Assembly: GCA_028284005.1 (NCBI GenBank) | Contig: JANQSO010000002.1 | Coordinates: forward strand, 62,001 to 126,000 | Origin: Flavobacteriaceae bacterium | GTDB taxonomy: Bacteria > Bacteroidota > Bacteroidia > Flavobacteriales > Flavobacteriaceae | DNA length: 64,000 nucleotides | Direction of reading: 5' to 3' | Shown here: piece by piece, positions 43,011-52,248 of the stretch | Layout of the letters: each line of letters opens with the position of its first letter | Numbering within the stretch: the first letter of the stretch is position 1 | Position numbers and translations under genes: made by a program | The notes under the pieces: model-generated | Told to the model about the DNA's origin: nothing | Databases searched by the model: none | The model's input: the letters and a program-made list of their open reading frames with translations, nothing else

Positions 43011-44540
43011 ATGAAAGAAAAAAAGCATATAGATGAGCTTTTTAGAGATCGCTTCAAAAACTTTGAGGCCTCTCCATCTCCTCAGGTCTGGGATAATATT
43101 CAGGCAAAATTAAAAGAGGAGAAAGAGGATCGCAAGGTAATTCCACTATGGTGGAAAGTTGGAGGTGTTGCTGCCCTTTTGGCCCTTTTACTCACCATTG
43201 GTAATACGGTATTTAACCCGTTTGACACCACTACCAATATTACAACGGAAGACATAACACATCCGGAAGATACAGAATCCTCCAAAGACACGTTTACTAA
43301 AGAAGCACAGAGCACAGATGTCGCTACTCAAGAAAATGAAGTTGATGCTAGTAAAGATGCCTCAAATACACAAAAGACAAAAGACAATATCTATAAAAAG
43401 GCTAATACTACTAAGAATGCCATAGCTACATCACCTTCTTCTCAAAAAAATGCTGTTAAGAAAACGAACACTACAAATTCTCTTATAAAGAAAGATGCTT
43501 CGGCCATTTCAGCAAAAGAAAAAGAAGCAATGGCAATCAATACCAAAAAAGAATCTGTTTCAGAAAAAAAGACCTCAGATAAGAAAGATGACCTTCATAT
43601 TAAAGAGAATCTTATCAAAAAGGAGATTGGTATTGAAGAAACAACAAAGATCGAAGTAGCGAAAGAAAACAATATTAAAAAGGAGACAAAGAGTACAGAT
43701 ATTCAAAACACCGAAACTGTCAAAAAGGAAGACGAGGCTAAAAAGCGTTCTATCTTGGATGCCATTAACGAAAAAAATGAGGAGGCCGCTGTTGCCAAAG
43801 CAACTAATGTGCCTGAAGATCGTTGGGATGTTGCACCCAACTTCGCGCCTGTCTATTACAATAGTCTAAGTGAAGGTTCGTCTATCGATCCTTCCTTTGC
43901 AGATAATAGTCAAAGTGGAGATGTAAATTTTAGTTATGGTGTCCAGGTAAGCTATAACATTAATGATCGTTTAAGTGTACGTAGCGGTATAAGTAACGTA
44001 GACCTTAGTTATGCCACAACCGGTCTTGAATTAGGTACCGCACCGGTCTCTGCCGCACTTAAATCTGTTAATTACGGTGACAGACAATCTGTTCTTACTG
44101 CCCTGGACAAAGGAACACTTGCAGAACAAGCAGCTGCAGGTAATCCTTTAGATAACATTACTCCAAAATCTACCCAGGGAGAAGTAGAGCTTATTCAAAG
44201 CATTAATTATTATGAAGTTCCTTTAGAGGTCAAATACGCCTTACTCAATAATAAGTTTGGTATAAATGTCATTGGAGGATTTAGCACATTATTTTTAGGA
44301 AACAATGAAGTTTCCGTACAAGCCGGTGATTTTAGAGATATATTGGGTGAAGCCAACAATCTATCTTCCGTAAGTTTTACCACTAATGTTGGTTTGGGCT
44401 TCGATTATAAAATTAGTAAAAAACTGAAGTTTAATATTGAGCCTATGTTTAAATACCAGCTTAATCCTTATACAGATACTTCTGTAAACTTTAAACCCTA
44501 TTATGTAGGTGTTTATAGCGGATTGAGTTTTAAGTTTTAG
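43011..44540 (+). CDS. Putative dual-membrane-spanning anti-sigma factor with outer-membrane barrel
   Basis: 509 aa with an unusual order. Residues 1-43 are a short charged cytoplasmic domain (HIDELFRDRFKNFEASPS, then VWDNIQAKL). One TM helix lies at about 46-66 (WWKVGGVAALLALLLTIG). About 200 residues of Lys/Thr/Glu/Ser-rich low-complexity linker follow. The last ~240 residues are a PF13568-like beta-barrel (VNFSYGVQVSYNINDRLSVR, and a final YVGVYSGLSFKF strand). There is no signal peptide, so the chain would cross the inner membrane, periplasm and outer membrane. Same layout as the Dma proteins described in Bacteroides. Coupled to the ECF sigma gene. Confidence 0.8.
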   Translation: MKEKKHIDELFRDRFKNFEASPSPQVWDNIQAKLKEEKEDRKVIPLWWKVGGVAALLALLLTIGNTVFNPFDTTTNITTEDITHPEDTESSKDTFTKEAQSTDVATQENEVDASKDASNTQKTKDNIYKKANTTKNAIATSPSSQKNAVKKTNTTNSLIKKDASAISAKEKEAMAINTKKESVSEKKTSDKKDDLHIKENLIKKEIGIEETTKIEVAKENNIKKETKSTDIQNTETVKKEDEAKKRSILDAINEKNEEAAVAKATNVPEDRWDVAPNFAPVYYNSLSEGSSIDPSFADNSQSGDVNFSYGVQVSYNINDRLSVRSGISNVDLSYATTGLELGTAPVSAALKSVNYGDRQSVLTALDKGTLAEQAAAGNPLDNITPKSTQGEVELIQSINYYEVPLEVKYALLNNKFGINVIGGFSTLFLGNNEVSVQAGDFRDILGEANNLSSVSFTTNVGLGFDYKISKKLKFNIEPMFKYQLNPYTDTSVNFKPYYVGVYSGLSFKF

Positions 44541-44590
44541 GTTAGTTTTTTAGTTGGTTGGGTTTGGCTTATACCAGACAATGATGACAG

Positions 44591-44624
44591 AAAAAACCGT
44601 TCTTCGCCATAGGACGGTTTTTTT
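44591..44624. terminator. Bidirectional terminator
   Basis: AAAAAACCGT (44591-44600) / ACGGTTTTTT (44614-44623), between the convergent anti-sigma and plsC-type genes. Its right edge touches the stop codon of the minus-strand gene. Confidence 0.85.
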
Positions 44625-45369
44625 ATACCGTTGGATTTTCCAATTCCCGCAAGATAATTTTCCGGGTCTGGTCTTTAAGCATTTTTCTGTCTTCTATTTC
44701 CAAAATACCCGTTGGAATTATATCATGTATCTTCACCCTCATTTCTCCGGGGCCCGCATGGATTGATGTAAAACTATACGAAAACCGTTTTCGGTTGTCA
44801 TGAAACGTCATGGGAGCAATAGGTATGTGATGTTCTATGGCCAATCGAAAGGCTCCGTCCTTAAATTCATCCAGAATAATATTTTCGTCCCCGGGGATTC
44901 CTCCTTCGGGAAAAATACAAACACTCAAACCTTGATTAAGTTTTTTCTGGGCACTGTCAAAAACATCTCGACGGCTCTTAAGGCTGTTTCTGTCTACCAT
45001 GATACAAGTGCGCTTGTAAAAAAACCCAAATAGCGGAATCTTTTCCAGTTCTTTTTTCCCTACAAAAACAAAGGGGCTCTTAGTAGCATATAACATTAAC
45101 ATAATGTCTGTCATTGAAGTATGGTTGGCTACAAACATATAGCTATTACCTTTTTGGTATTGAACCTCTCTTTTAATACTGGGAATAAACCCCATACCAA
45201 ATAAGATAAAAGCTGCCCAAAATCGAGCCAGCTTGAAAAAGAATGGATACCACTCCTCTTTTAAAATACTGATGATGAGTATAGGAAATAAAATTACAAT
45301 GGGAGCTCCTACTAAAATATAAAACCATATTCTATACAGCAATATAGGAATGTAACGCAAGATATTCAT
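44623..45369 (-). CDS. 1-acyl-sn-glycerol-3-phosphate acyltransferase (second PlsC-type)
   Basis: 248 aa from ATG 45369. N-terminal TM segment (YRIWFYILVGAPIVILF), NHTSMTD (HX4D, about residue 80), and FPEGGIPGDENI (about 150), in place of the FPEGTRS of its homologue at 10986. Makes phosphatidic acid or acylates a related acceptor. Divergent from trpS; a TATTTTTG -7-like element (45377-45384, minus strand) lies 7 nt upstream. Confidence 0.88.
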   Translation of the reverse strand: MNILRYIPILLYRIWFYILVGAPIVILFPILIISILKEEWYPFFFKLARFWAAFILFGMGFIPSIKREVQYQKGNSYMFVANHTSMTDIMLMLYATKSPFVFVGKKELEKIPLFGFFYKRTCIMVDRNSLKSRRDVFDSAQKKLNQGLSVCIFPEGGIPGDENIILDEFKDGAFRLAIEHHIPIAPMTFHDNRKRFSYSFTSIHAGPGEMRVKIHDIIPTGILEIEDRKMLKDQTRKIILRELENPTV

Positions 45370-45417
45370 CAAGTTTCAAAAATAGTGATTTGAATAATGA
45401 GAATACACTAAAAAAAG

Positions 45418-45425
45418 TAACTTTG
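45418..45425 (+). promoter_or_regulatory. -7 promoter element of trpS
   Basis: TAACTTTG fits TAnnTTTG, 15 nt before the ATG at 45441. A TTTG lies 25 nt further upstream (45389-45392), slightly farther than usual. Its position supports the short trpS start. Confidence 0.5.
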
Positions 45426-45440
45426 CCAAAAAACAAATCC

Positions 45441-46409
45441 ATGTCCAGAATACTTACAGGCATACAAAGTACAGGTACCCCTCACCTGGGGAACATTTTG
45501 GGGGCTATTTTACCTGCTATAGAAATGGCTAATAACCCAAAGAATGATTCTTTTTTATTTATTGCAGATATGCACAGCTTAACACAGATTAAGGATGCTG
45601 AACTACTTCGAAACAATACATATAGTACTGCTGCTGCCTGGCTTGCTTTTGGATTAGATATTGAAAAGACCGTTTTTTATCGACAGAGTGATGTTCCTCA
45701 AGTCACAGAACTTTCCTGGTATTTAAGTTGTTTTTTCCCTTACCAGCGTTTAACATTGGCACATTCCTTTAAAGATAAGGCAGATCGTTTGGAAGATGTA
45801 AATTCCGGTTTGTTCACTTATCCTATGCTTATGGCTGCAGATATTCTCCTATATGATGCTGAAATTGTTCCTGTAGGGAAGGATCAATTACAACATTTGG
45901 AAATGACCCGTGATGTCGCTTCTCGTTTTCATGCTCAAATGGGAGAGGTTTTTGTAATGCCCGAAGCTAAAGTACAAGAAGACACAATGCTCATTCCCGG
46001 GACAGACGGAGCCAAGATGAGTAAGTCTAAAAACAACATCATTAACATTTTCCTGAACGATAAACAGCTTCGGAAACAGATTATGACCATTGAAACAGAC
46101 AGTACTCCTTTGGAAGCTCCCAAAGATCCGGATACTTGTAACGTATTTGCATTATACCAACTATTGGCCTCTCCGGATGCTATCGTACATATGCGAAATA
46201 ATTACGAAGCAGGCGGTTATGGTTATGGGCATGCAAAGCAAGCTTTATTTGAATTGATACTCGAACGATTCTCCGAAGAACGTAATCGTTATAATTACTA
46301 TATGGAAAACCTTAGTGAAGTAGATAAAGCTCTGGAAGTTGGGGCCTTAAAAGCTTCCAAAGTAGCAAATGTGGTTTTGGGCCGGGTTAGAGAAAAGCTA
46401 GGTTACTAG
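45441..46409 (+). CDS. trpS: Tryptophanyl-tRNA synthetase
   Basis: 322 aa from ATG 45441, which gives the standard start SRILTGIQSTGTPHLGN; the frame is open upstream to a TTG, but a -7 element lies within it. Class I motifs: HLGN (HIGH-like, about residues 14-17) and GAKMSKSKNN (KMSKS, about 190). Charges tRNA-Trp. Its stop overlaps the dprA stop on the other strand (CTAG). Confidence 0.96.
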   Translation: MSRILTGIQSTGTPHLGNILGAILPAIEMANNPKNDSFLFIADMHSLTQIKDAELLRNNTYSTAAAWLAFGLDIEKTVFYRQSDVPQVTELSWYLSCFFPYQRLTLAHSFKDKADRLEDVNSGLFTYPMLMAADILLYDAEIVPVGKDQLQHLEMTRDVASRFHAQMGEVFVMPEAKVQEDTMLIPGTDGAKMSKSKNNIINIFLNDKQLRKQIMTIETDSTPLEAPKDPDTCNVFALYQLLASPDAIVHMRNNYEAGGYGYGHAKQALFELILERFSEERNRYNYYMENLSEVDKALEVGALKASKVANVVLGRVREKLGY

Positions 46410-47512
46410 ATCAACTGAAAAAGTTTCCCCGGTAATGGCCTTATTACCCCTTTCATTTCCATATTCAATAGAATGGTTGCTGCTTTAAAAGTGGGGATAT
46501 CACATTTTAACGCAATACTGTCCAGTTGGTCTTTTTTGGCATTCTTAAGGTATTTGTATACTACCTTTTCTTCGTCCGTAAGTTCAACAAATAATTTTGT
46601 TTGTTGAGGTTTTGGTGTTTTTCTTTGAAGCTCCCAACCCATCATGTAGATAACATCTGCAGCACTTGTTAACAAATGTGCCTGTTGGGACTTTATAAGA
46701 TCATTGCAGCCCTGGCTTTGCAGATCTGTAGCTCTTCCGGGAACAGCAAATACCTCCCGGTTATACGAATTGGCAATGTCTGCAGTTACAAGGCTTCCTC
46801 CTTTTTCGGCAGATTCTATAACGATCGTAGCTTCACTCATTCCTGCAATGATCCGGTTTCTTTTTAAAAAATTACTCCGGTCAAACGAGTCGCTACTCCA
46901 AAATTCAGTAATAAAACCTCCGTTTTCTTCAACTTTAGTTATATACTTTTTATGTTGTTTTGGGTAAATTTGGTTGAAGCCATGCGCCAGGCAACCAACT
47001 GTTTGCAACCCATGGTCCATTGCAGCTTTGTGTGCGGTAATATCCACTCCATAAGCAAATCCGGAAATGATAACAGGATTCAAAGGCGCTAATTCTTCTA
47101 TCAGTTTCTTGCAAAAAGTAGTGCCATATGTGGTAATATTTCGGGTTCCTACAATACTAAGTATTCTCTTATTTTGAAGGTCGATATTTCCGCTATGGAA
47201 AAATAAAATAGGGCCATCCGGGCAATGCCTTAACTTTTCGGGATATGTTTTGTCTTTAAAATAACTAAATGCAATACCATGTGCTTCCATAAACCTAAGT
47301 TCTTCTGCTGCTGCATCCAGTAACCCTTTCTCTGAAAGATCTTTCAGTTTAAAAGCTCCAATACCATCGATCTTTAAAAGCGTTTTTTTGTTTTCCTTAA
47401 AAACTCCTTCTGCAGAGCCTACGTGATGTAACAATTTTTTTGCGGAAGTGTCTCCTAAGTTTGGAACACATTGAAGCGCAAGGGTGTAAAGTAATTCAGT
47501 TCTTGAAAGCAT
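46406..47512 (-). CDS. dprA: DNA-processing protein DprA
   Basis: 368 aa from ATG 47512; the longer TTG start adds residues without family character. N-terminal HhH/SAM-like region (LGDTSAKKLLHHVGSAEGV), Rossmann DprA core with ILSIVGTRNITTYG, ISGFAYGVDITAHKAAM and GGSLVTADIANSYNREVFAVPG, and a C-terminal winged helix (LDSIALKCDIPTFKAATILL). Loads RecA on incoming single strands in natural transformation and is widely conserved beyond competent species. Confidence 0.95.
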   Translation of the reverse strand: MLSRTELLYTLALQCVPNLGDTSAKKLLHHVGSAEGVFKENKKTLLKIDGIGAFKLKDLSEKGLLDAAAEELRFMEAHGIAFSYFKDKTYPEKLRHCPDGPILFFHSGNIDLQNKRILSIVGTRNITTYGTTFCKKLIEELAPLNPVIISGFAYGVDITAHKAAMDHGLQTVGCLAHGFNQIYPKQHKKYITKVEENGGFITEFWSSDSFDRSNFLKRNRIIAGMSEATIVIESAEKGGSLVTADIANSYNREVFAVPGRATDLQSQGCNDLIKSQQAHLLTSAADVIYMMGWELQRKTPKPQQTKLFVELTDEEKVVYKYLKNAKKDQLDSIALKCDIPTFKAATILLNMEMKGVIRPLPGKLFQLI

Positions 47513-47623
47513 ACATCGGTTTCTAAAAAACCGGGGAGCTTCCAAAATTAAACTTTTTTATGTGTTAATAAGTTACTACATTTAAAATTGAATGCAACTG
47601 AAAAAAAAATTAAGTTTGTTTTA

Positions 47624-48559
47624 ATGCAATTAGCAACTTACATCAATGATTTATTATACCGGTATGAATGTGTGATCATTCCGGGATTTGGGGCATTTTT
47701 AACGCAATACCATTCTGCAAAGATCGATGCGGATACGTTTTATCCTCCGGGGAAAACCCTTTCTTTTAACAGGCAGTTGCAGACCAACGATGGCTTGCTT
47801 GCTAATTATGTTGCATCAGTAGAAAATTGCAGTTATGAAACCGCGCTTCAGAAAATCAGAAACTTTACAGGGAAGCTTTCTTTACAACTCTCCGAAGGAG
47901 AAACGGTTTCTCTGAAAAGAATTGGTGAATTCTTTTTGAACGGAGAGAAATCAGTTCAGTTTTTACCTTCGGAAAAAGAAAATTTCAGTACTGCCTCTTT
48001 TGGATTGAGTTCTTTTGTTTCACACAAGATCAATCGTGAAGTTTATAAAGAGAATGTAAGAACACTTGAAGAAAAAGCACCTATTCTTTTTACCCCTGAA
48101 AGAAGAACTGCCAAACCTTATCTTAGATATGCTGCTGTGGGCCTTATTGCCATTGCCATAACGGGTCTGGGCGGTCTTAAAATTTATGAAGGGCAAGTGC
48201 AAAAACATAATTTTGCAGAGAAGCAGAAAGCAGATATGTTGGTGGAAAGTCAAATACAGGAAGCTACTTTTGTTATTGAAAGCCCTTTACCTGCCATTAA
48301 TGTCACGCTTCCCAAACAAGCCGGTAAATACCATATTGTAGCCGGAGCATTTAGAATAGAAGACAATGCTCATAAAAAAATAGCTCAACTAACTGCAAAG
48401 GGATTTTCTCCAAAACTAATTGGTAAAAACAAGTATGGGCTACACCAGGTAGTGTACAGCAGCTACGAAGATCGCCTGGAAGCATTGCAAAGTCTTCGAT
48501 CTATTAAACGTACCGAGAATAAAGATGCCTGGTTATTGGTACAGGAACTAAAAAAATAA
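47624..48559 (+). CDS. HU-CCDC81 and SPOR domain protein
   Basis: 311 aa from ATG 47624. The N-terminal HU-like CCDC81-type domains (LATYINDLLYRYECVIIPGF, then SFNRQLQTNDGLLANYVA) are cytoplasmic; one TM helix is at about residues 172-190; the C-terminal SPOR domain (GKYHIVAGAFRIEDNAHK, then WLLVQEL) binds denuded peptidoglycan. It thus links DNA-binding-like domains inside with septal cell wall outside, a Bacteroidota-specific design of unproven role. Confidence 0.9.
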   Translation: MQLATYINDLLYRYECVIIPGFGAFLTQYHSAKIDADTFYPPGKTLSFNRQLQTNDGLLANYVASVENCSYETALQKIRNFTGKLSLQLSEGETVSLKRIGEFFLNGEKSVQFLPSEKENFSTASFGLSSFVSHKINREVYKENVRTLEEKAPILFTPERRTAKPYLRYAAVGLIAIAITGLGGLKIYEGQVQKHNFAEKQKADMLVESQIQEATFVIESPLPAINVTLPKQAGKYHIVAGAFRIEDNAHKKIAQLTAKGFSPKLIGKNKYGLHQVVYSSYEDRLEALQSLRSIKRTENKDAWLLVQELKK

Positions 48560-48606
48560 TCTTCTTTTTTCAATAAAAACATTTCCTCTTTCGTGGGAAT
48601 ACTGTG

Positions 48607-48614
48607 TACCTTTG
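48607..48614 (+). promoter_or_regulatory. -7 promoter element of the thioesterase gene
   Basis: TACCTTTG fits TAnnTTTG, 13 nt before the ATG at 48628. It lies inside the longer possible reading frame, supporting the short start. Confidence 0.55.
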
Positions 48615-48627
48615 CAAAAAAATTTCA

Positions 48628-49137
48628 ATGGAATCAAAGACACCTAAAGACTCTCGGACTGTAATAACAGATCTGGTACTTCCCAGTGAAACCAATCCAA
48701 TTGGCAACATGTTTGGTGGTGAATTATTAGCCAGAATGGACCGTGCTGCCAGTATAGCTGCCAGAAGACATAGTAGACGCATTGTTGTGACAGCCTCTGT
48801 AAATCACGTTGCATTTAATAAAATGATCCCTTTAGGAAGCGTCGTTACCGTGGAAGCACATGTCTCTCGTGCTTTTAAAAGCTCTATGGAAGTTTTCCTG
48901 GATATATGGATCGAGGATCGTGAAAGCGGAATGCGAAGCAAAGCAAATGAAGGTATTTACACCTTTGTCGCCGTAGACGAAATGGGCAGCCCTGTTCCTG
49001 TCCCAAAATTGATTCCCGAAACTACATTGGAGAAAGAAAGACATGCCGCTGCTTTGCGAAGAAGGCAGTTAAGTTTACTTCTGGCCGGAAAAATAGCTCC
49101 TAAAGAAGCTACGGAGCTAAAAGCACTCTTTGAATAG
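48628..49137 (+). CDS. Acyl-CoA thioesterase (hotdog fold)
   Basis: 169 aa. Hotdog signature NPIGNMFGGELLARMDRAAS (about 25-44) with the catalytic-region Asp, VVTASVNHVAFNKMIPLG, and a YTFVAVDEMGSPVPVP strand. Similar to YciA/BFIT-type cytoplasmic thioesterases that hydrolyse acyl-CoA. Start chosen for the promoter position and family N-terminus. Confidence 0.9.
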   Translation: MESKTPKDSRTVITDLVLPSETNPIGNMFGGELLARMDRAASIAARRHSRRIVVTASVNHVAFNKMIPLGSVVTVEAHVSRAFKSSMEVFLDIWIEDRESGMRSKANEGIYTFVAVDEMGSPVPVPKLIPETTLEKERHAAALRRRQLSLLLAGKIAPKEATELKALFE

Positions 49138-49169
49138 TTCTAAAAGATCATTCTTAAAACAGATGAGAA

Positions 49170-49207
49170 CCTCTATAGATCTGCCAGATCTATAGAGGCT
49201 TCATTTT
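49170..49207 (+). terminator. Rho-independent terminator
   Basis: Perfect 13-bp stem CCTCTATAGATCT (49170-49182) / AGATCTATAGAGG (49186-49198), 3-nt loop, then a T-rich tail. Ends the thioesterase transcript. Confidence 0.85.
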
Positions 49208-49260
49208 TTAGCAACACCTTAATTAACAGCATTTTTTGTAGGTTTTTTGACCTAATTGAA

Positions 49261-49268
49261 TATATTTG
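49261..49268 (+). promoter_or_regulatory. -7 promoter element of the first S8 protease
   Basis: TATATTTG fits TAnnTTTG, with TTTG at 49235-49238, a 22-nt spacer. The ATG is 52 nt downstream. The paralogue at 52249 has the same TATATTTG at a similar distance. Confidence 0.55.
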
Positions 49269-49320
49269 GTATTCCTTAAAAATCACTAACACATTTATAT
49301 CCTAATCTAAATCACTAACT

Positions 49321-52062
49321 ATGAAAAAAACTACTCTTGCTTTTCTTTTGAAAAGTAGTTATGTATCATTTTTTGCCTGTGTATTCTCCTTTTCGGTGTC
49401 ATTCGCTCAAAACCAATATACAATCCAGTTACAAGGAGATTCTATAGAGATCTCTGAAAATATTGATTCTTTTGAGTGGAGTCAAATGCCGGAATCCTCC
49501 CAGCTTGACAATGGATATATTGGATGGGTTCAGTTTTATGAAACACCTTCCCAAGATATTCAAAATGAGTTTAAAGCGAACAACCTTCAGTTGTTAGAAT
49601 ATATTCCCAATAGAGCTTATTTGTTTTATTTCCCCGGAAATATTTCGGTAGCATATTTAAAAAGCAAAGGAGTACGGGCCATAGTTCCTGTAGAAAGTAG
49701 CTTTAAGCTTTCTTCAGCTTTAAAGAATCCACCTTATGAAAGTTGGGCGATTGACGGAAATAATATTCTGGTAACTTTAGTACACCATGAAAATGTAAGT
49801 TCAAGTTTTGTAATTCAGGACCTTGCTACAAAACAAATTGCATTGACGCGCCAGTATACAAACTCAAATAATCTGGAGCTTTCCATCCCAAATAATTGCC
49901 TGGATGAATTGTCTAACCTCCCTTATGTAAAATGGGTTGAATTAATTGCTCCTCCTCCGGTTAAAGAAGATATGAGAGGTAGAAATCTTCATAGAACCAA
50001 TGGTCTGGATACCCAAACAAATACCGGAAGAAATTATACAGGTGAAGGGGTAGGTGTTTTGGTTAGAGATGATGGAGCGGTAGGCCCTCATATTGACTTT
50101 GAAGGCAGAATAAATGGTTTAATAGGAAATAACGGATCTACCAGTACACATGGAGACCGTGTGGCCGGAGTACTAAGTGGTGCCGGGAATATAAACCCAA
50201 CCATTAGAGGTATGGCAGCCGGGTCCGAGTTACATGTGGTAGGCTATACCTCCAGTTTTCTAGACCTTTCCACAACAAATTTAATTAATGACGGCTCAGT
50301 ACAAATTACCAACTCTTCTTATGGGGACGGGTGTAATGATGGCTATAATACGAGAGCACGTACCGTAGACCTGCAAACTAATACAGAGCCCACTTTATTA
50401 CATGTTTTTTCGTGTGGTAATTCGGGAGCTTCAAATTGTGGTTATGGTGCAGGTGCCGGCTGGGGTAATATTACCGGGGGTCATAAACAAGGAAAAAATG
50501 TTATTGCAACCGGTAGTTCCAATTTTATAGGAACCTTAGCAGGTTCCAGTAGTCGGGGACCGGCTACAGATGGTAGAATTAAGCCCGACATTGTGGCTCA
50601 TGGCGTGGGTGTTTCTTCCACATTACCTAACAACTCATACGTTTCCAGTACGAATGGTACTTCTTTTGCTTCTCCCGGAATTGCAGGAATCGCTGCCCAG
50701 TTGTATCAAGTATATTCCGAAGCAAATAGTGGTGCTTTACCACAATCTGCACTCGTTAAAGCTACGCTTTTAAATACGGCACAAGACAAAGGAAATGTAG
50801 GTCCGGATTTTAAATGGGGCTGGGGACTTGTAAATGCTCTACGCGCAGGATTATTACTTGAGGATGGGCGCTATCTTTCAGATGACATAACGCAAGGAAA
50901 TAGCAATAATCATACAATTGCTGTTCCTTCCGGAACAAAGCAAGTACGTTTTATGGTGTATTGGAACGACCCTGCGGCTACCGCAGGTGCAGATCCTGCA
51001 TTGGTCAATGACCTGGATATGGTAGTAACGGATCCCGGAAGCACAGACTATTTACCATGGATACTTGATCCAACACCTAATGCAACTGCATTAGACACAC
51101 CGGCTACCAATGGAGCAGATCATTTAAATAATATGGAACAGGTAGTAATAAATGATCCTGTAGCAGGTAATTACGATATAGAAATTACCGGATTCAATGT
51201 TCCGGTAGGCCCACAAGAATACTTTATAGTTTACGAGATTATTTCGGAGAACCTTACACTTACACATCCAAATTCAGGAGAGAAGTTTGTTCCGGGAACG
51301 GCACAGGTAATTCATTGGGATGCCATTAATGTTACTACAGATTATGACCTGGAATATTCTACGGACAACGGTTCCAACTGGACCCCAATAGCCACGGTAA
51401 ATAATAGTGCCAGCACTTTTTCCTGGGGTATTCCTATTGAAATAACCGGGGAGGCACTTGTACGAATTACAAGTGGTGCTTTCCAGGATACCAGTGATGA
51501 ACCCTTTTCCATTGCCAGGCAGGCGAGCGGAGTATCGATTGTAACCGTATGTGAAACAACAGCTTCTTTTGAGTGGAATGAAGTAGAAGATGCAGAGTCC
51601 TATGACCTCTATATGTTAGGAGACAAGTATATGGAAGTAGTAGGTACTTCCAACACCAATAGTATTACTGTTCCTATTACTGATTTTAATGCCGAAATAT
51701 GGTATGCCGTTGCTCCAAAAAATGATACGGAGGGCTGGGAAGGTTTAAGAAGTAATGCTGTAAACTATGGTGGCGGATTATTAAACTGTGTATTGGGGCT
51801 TGAAGATATTGCATTGGAAAACATTGCATTATATCCAAACCCGGCCAGCAATGAAGTGACCATTGCTTTTAACAACGCTCTGCCTGAAGCTTTAAGGGTG
51901 AGTGTAACCAATAGTTTAGGGCAAGAACTGCAGCGTGTGAACGAAACACCAAACGGTTCTAACCGAATTTCACTTAATGTTTCCAACTATAAAACCGGAT
52001 TGTATTTTATCACAATTAAATCTGAAGGAATTTCTATCACTAAGAAGTTGATCATTCAGTAA
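49321..52062 (+). CDS. Subtilisin-like (S8) serine protease with T9SS sorting domain, paralogue 1
   Basis: 913 aa. Signal peptide to about residue 29 (SVSFAQ), an inhibitor-like N-terminal region (about 30-215), then the S8 domain with Asp250/251 in VRDDGAVG, His277 in STHGDRVAG and Ser448 in GTSFASPG. After about residue 540 come a P-domain-like beta region, a Kre9/KNH-type segment (LTHPNSGEKFVPGTAQVIHW) and a fibronectin-like segment. The last 80 residues are a T9SS C-terminal domain (LYPNPASNEVTIAF, ending KKLIIQ). Exported to the surface or medium; probably digests extracellular protein. Tandem with a longer paralogue. Confidence 0.93.
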   Translation: MKKTTLAFLLKSSYVSFFACVFSFSVSFAQNQYTIQLQGDSIEISENIDSFEWSQMPESSQLDNGYIGWVQFYETPSQDIQNEFKANNLQLLEYIPNRAYLFYFPGNISVAYLKSKGVRAIVPVESSFKLSSALKNPPYESWAIDGNNILVTLVHHENVSSSFVIQDLATKQIALTRQYTNSNNLELSIPNNCLDELSNLPYVKWVELIAPPPVKEDMRGRNLHRTNGLDTQTNTGRNYTGEGVGVLVRDDGAVGPHIDFEGRINGLIGNNGSTSTHGDRVAGVLSGAGNINPTIRGMAAGSELHVVGYTSSFLDLSTTNLINDGSVQITNSSYGDGCNDGYNTRARTVDLQTNTEPTLLHVFSCGNSGASNCGYGAGAGWGNITGGHKQGKNVIATGSSNFIGTLAGSSSRGPATDGRIKPDIVAHGVGVSSTLPNNSYVSSTNGTSFASPGIAGIAAQLYQVYSEANSGALPQSALVKATLLNTAQDKGNVGPDFKWGWGLVNALRAGLLLEDGRYLSDDITQGNSNNHTIAVPSGTKQVRFMVYWNDPAATAGADPALVNDLDMVVTDPGSTDYLPWILDPTPNATALDTPATNGADHLNNMEQVVINDPVAGNYDIEITGFNVPVGPQEYFIVYEIISENLTLTHPNSGEKFVPGTAQVIHWDAINVTTDYDLEYSTDNGSNWTPIATVNNSASTFSWGIPIEITGEALVRITSGAFQDTSDEPFSIARQASGVSIVTVCETTASFEWNEVEDAESYDLYMLGDKYMEVVGTSNTNSITVPITDFNAEIWYAVAPKNDTEGWEGLRSNAVNYGGGLLNCVLGLEDIALENIALYPNPASNEVTIAFNNALPEALRVSVTNSLGQELQRVNETPNGSNRISLNVSNYKTGLYFITIKSEGISITKKLIIQ

Positions 52063-52090
52063 ATCAAATATTTTTTCTGTTAATAAAAAG

Positions 52091-52125
52091 TAGCCGTCTC
52101 GACCAATGTCTTAGACGGCTATTTC
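52091..52125 (+). terminator. Probable terminator between the proteases
   Basis: TAGCCGTCT (52091-52099) / AGACGGCTA (52113-52121), 13-nt loop, short T-stretch only. Confidence 0.6.
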
Positions 52126-52182
52126 ATTGAATAGAGGTCTGCTTTTCTATAGGTATTATAGCAGTCTTAGGTTTTAAATATC

Positions 52183-52190
52183 TATATTTG
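52183..52190 (+). promoter_or_regulatory. -7 promoter element of the second S8 protease
   Basis: TATATTTG fits TAnnTTTG, 58 nt before the ATG at 52249. With the terminator upstream, each protease looks independently transcribed. Confidence 0.5.
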
Positions 52191-52248
52191 AAACTCTTAT
52201 TAAAAAATAACCCATCAAAAACTAATTCTTAAACCTAATTTATCACAG

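Noticed and set aside
43100..43315. Antisense frame over the TM part of the anti-sigma candidate
   Set aside because: Mirrors the coding strand; no independent support.
47517..47533. CGGTTT/AAACCG hairpin just upstream of dprA as a riboswitch or attenuator
   Set aside because: Only a 6-bp stem with no further structure or T-run; kept out of the annotation.
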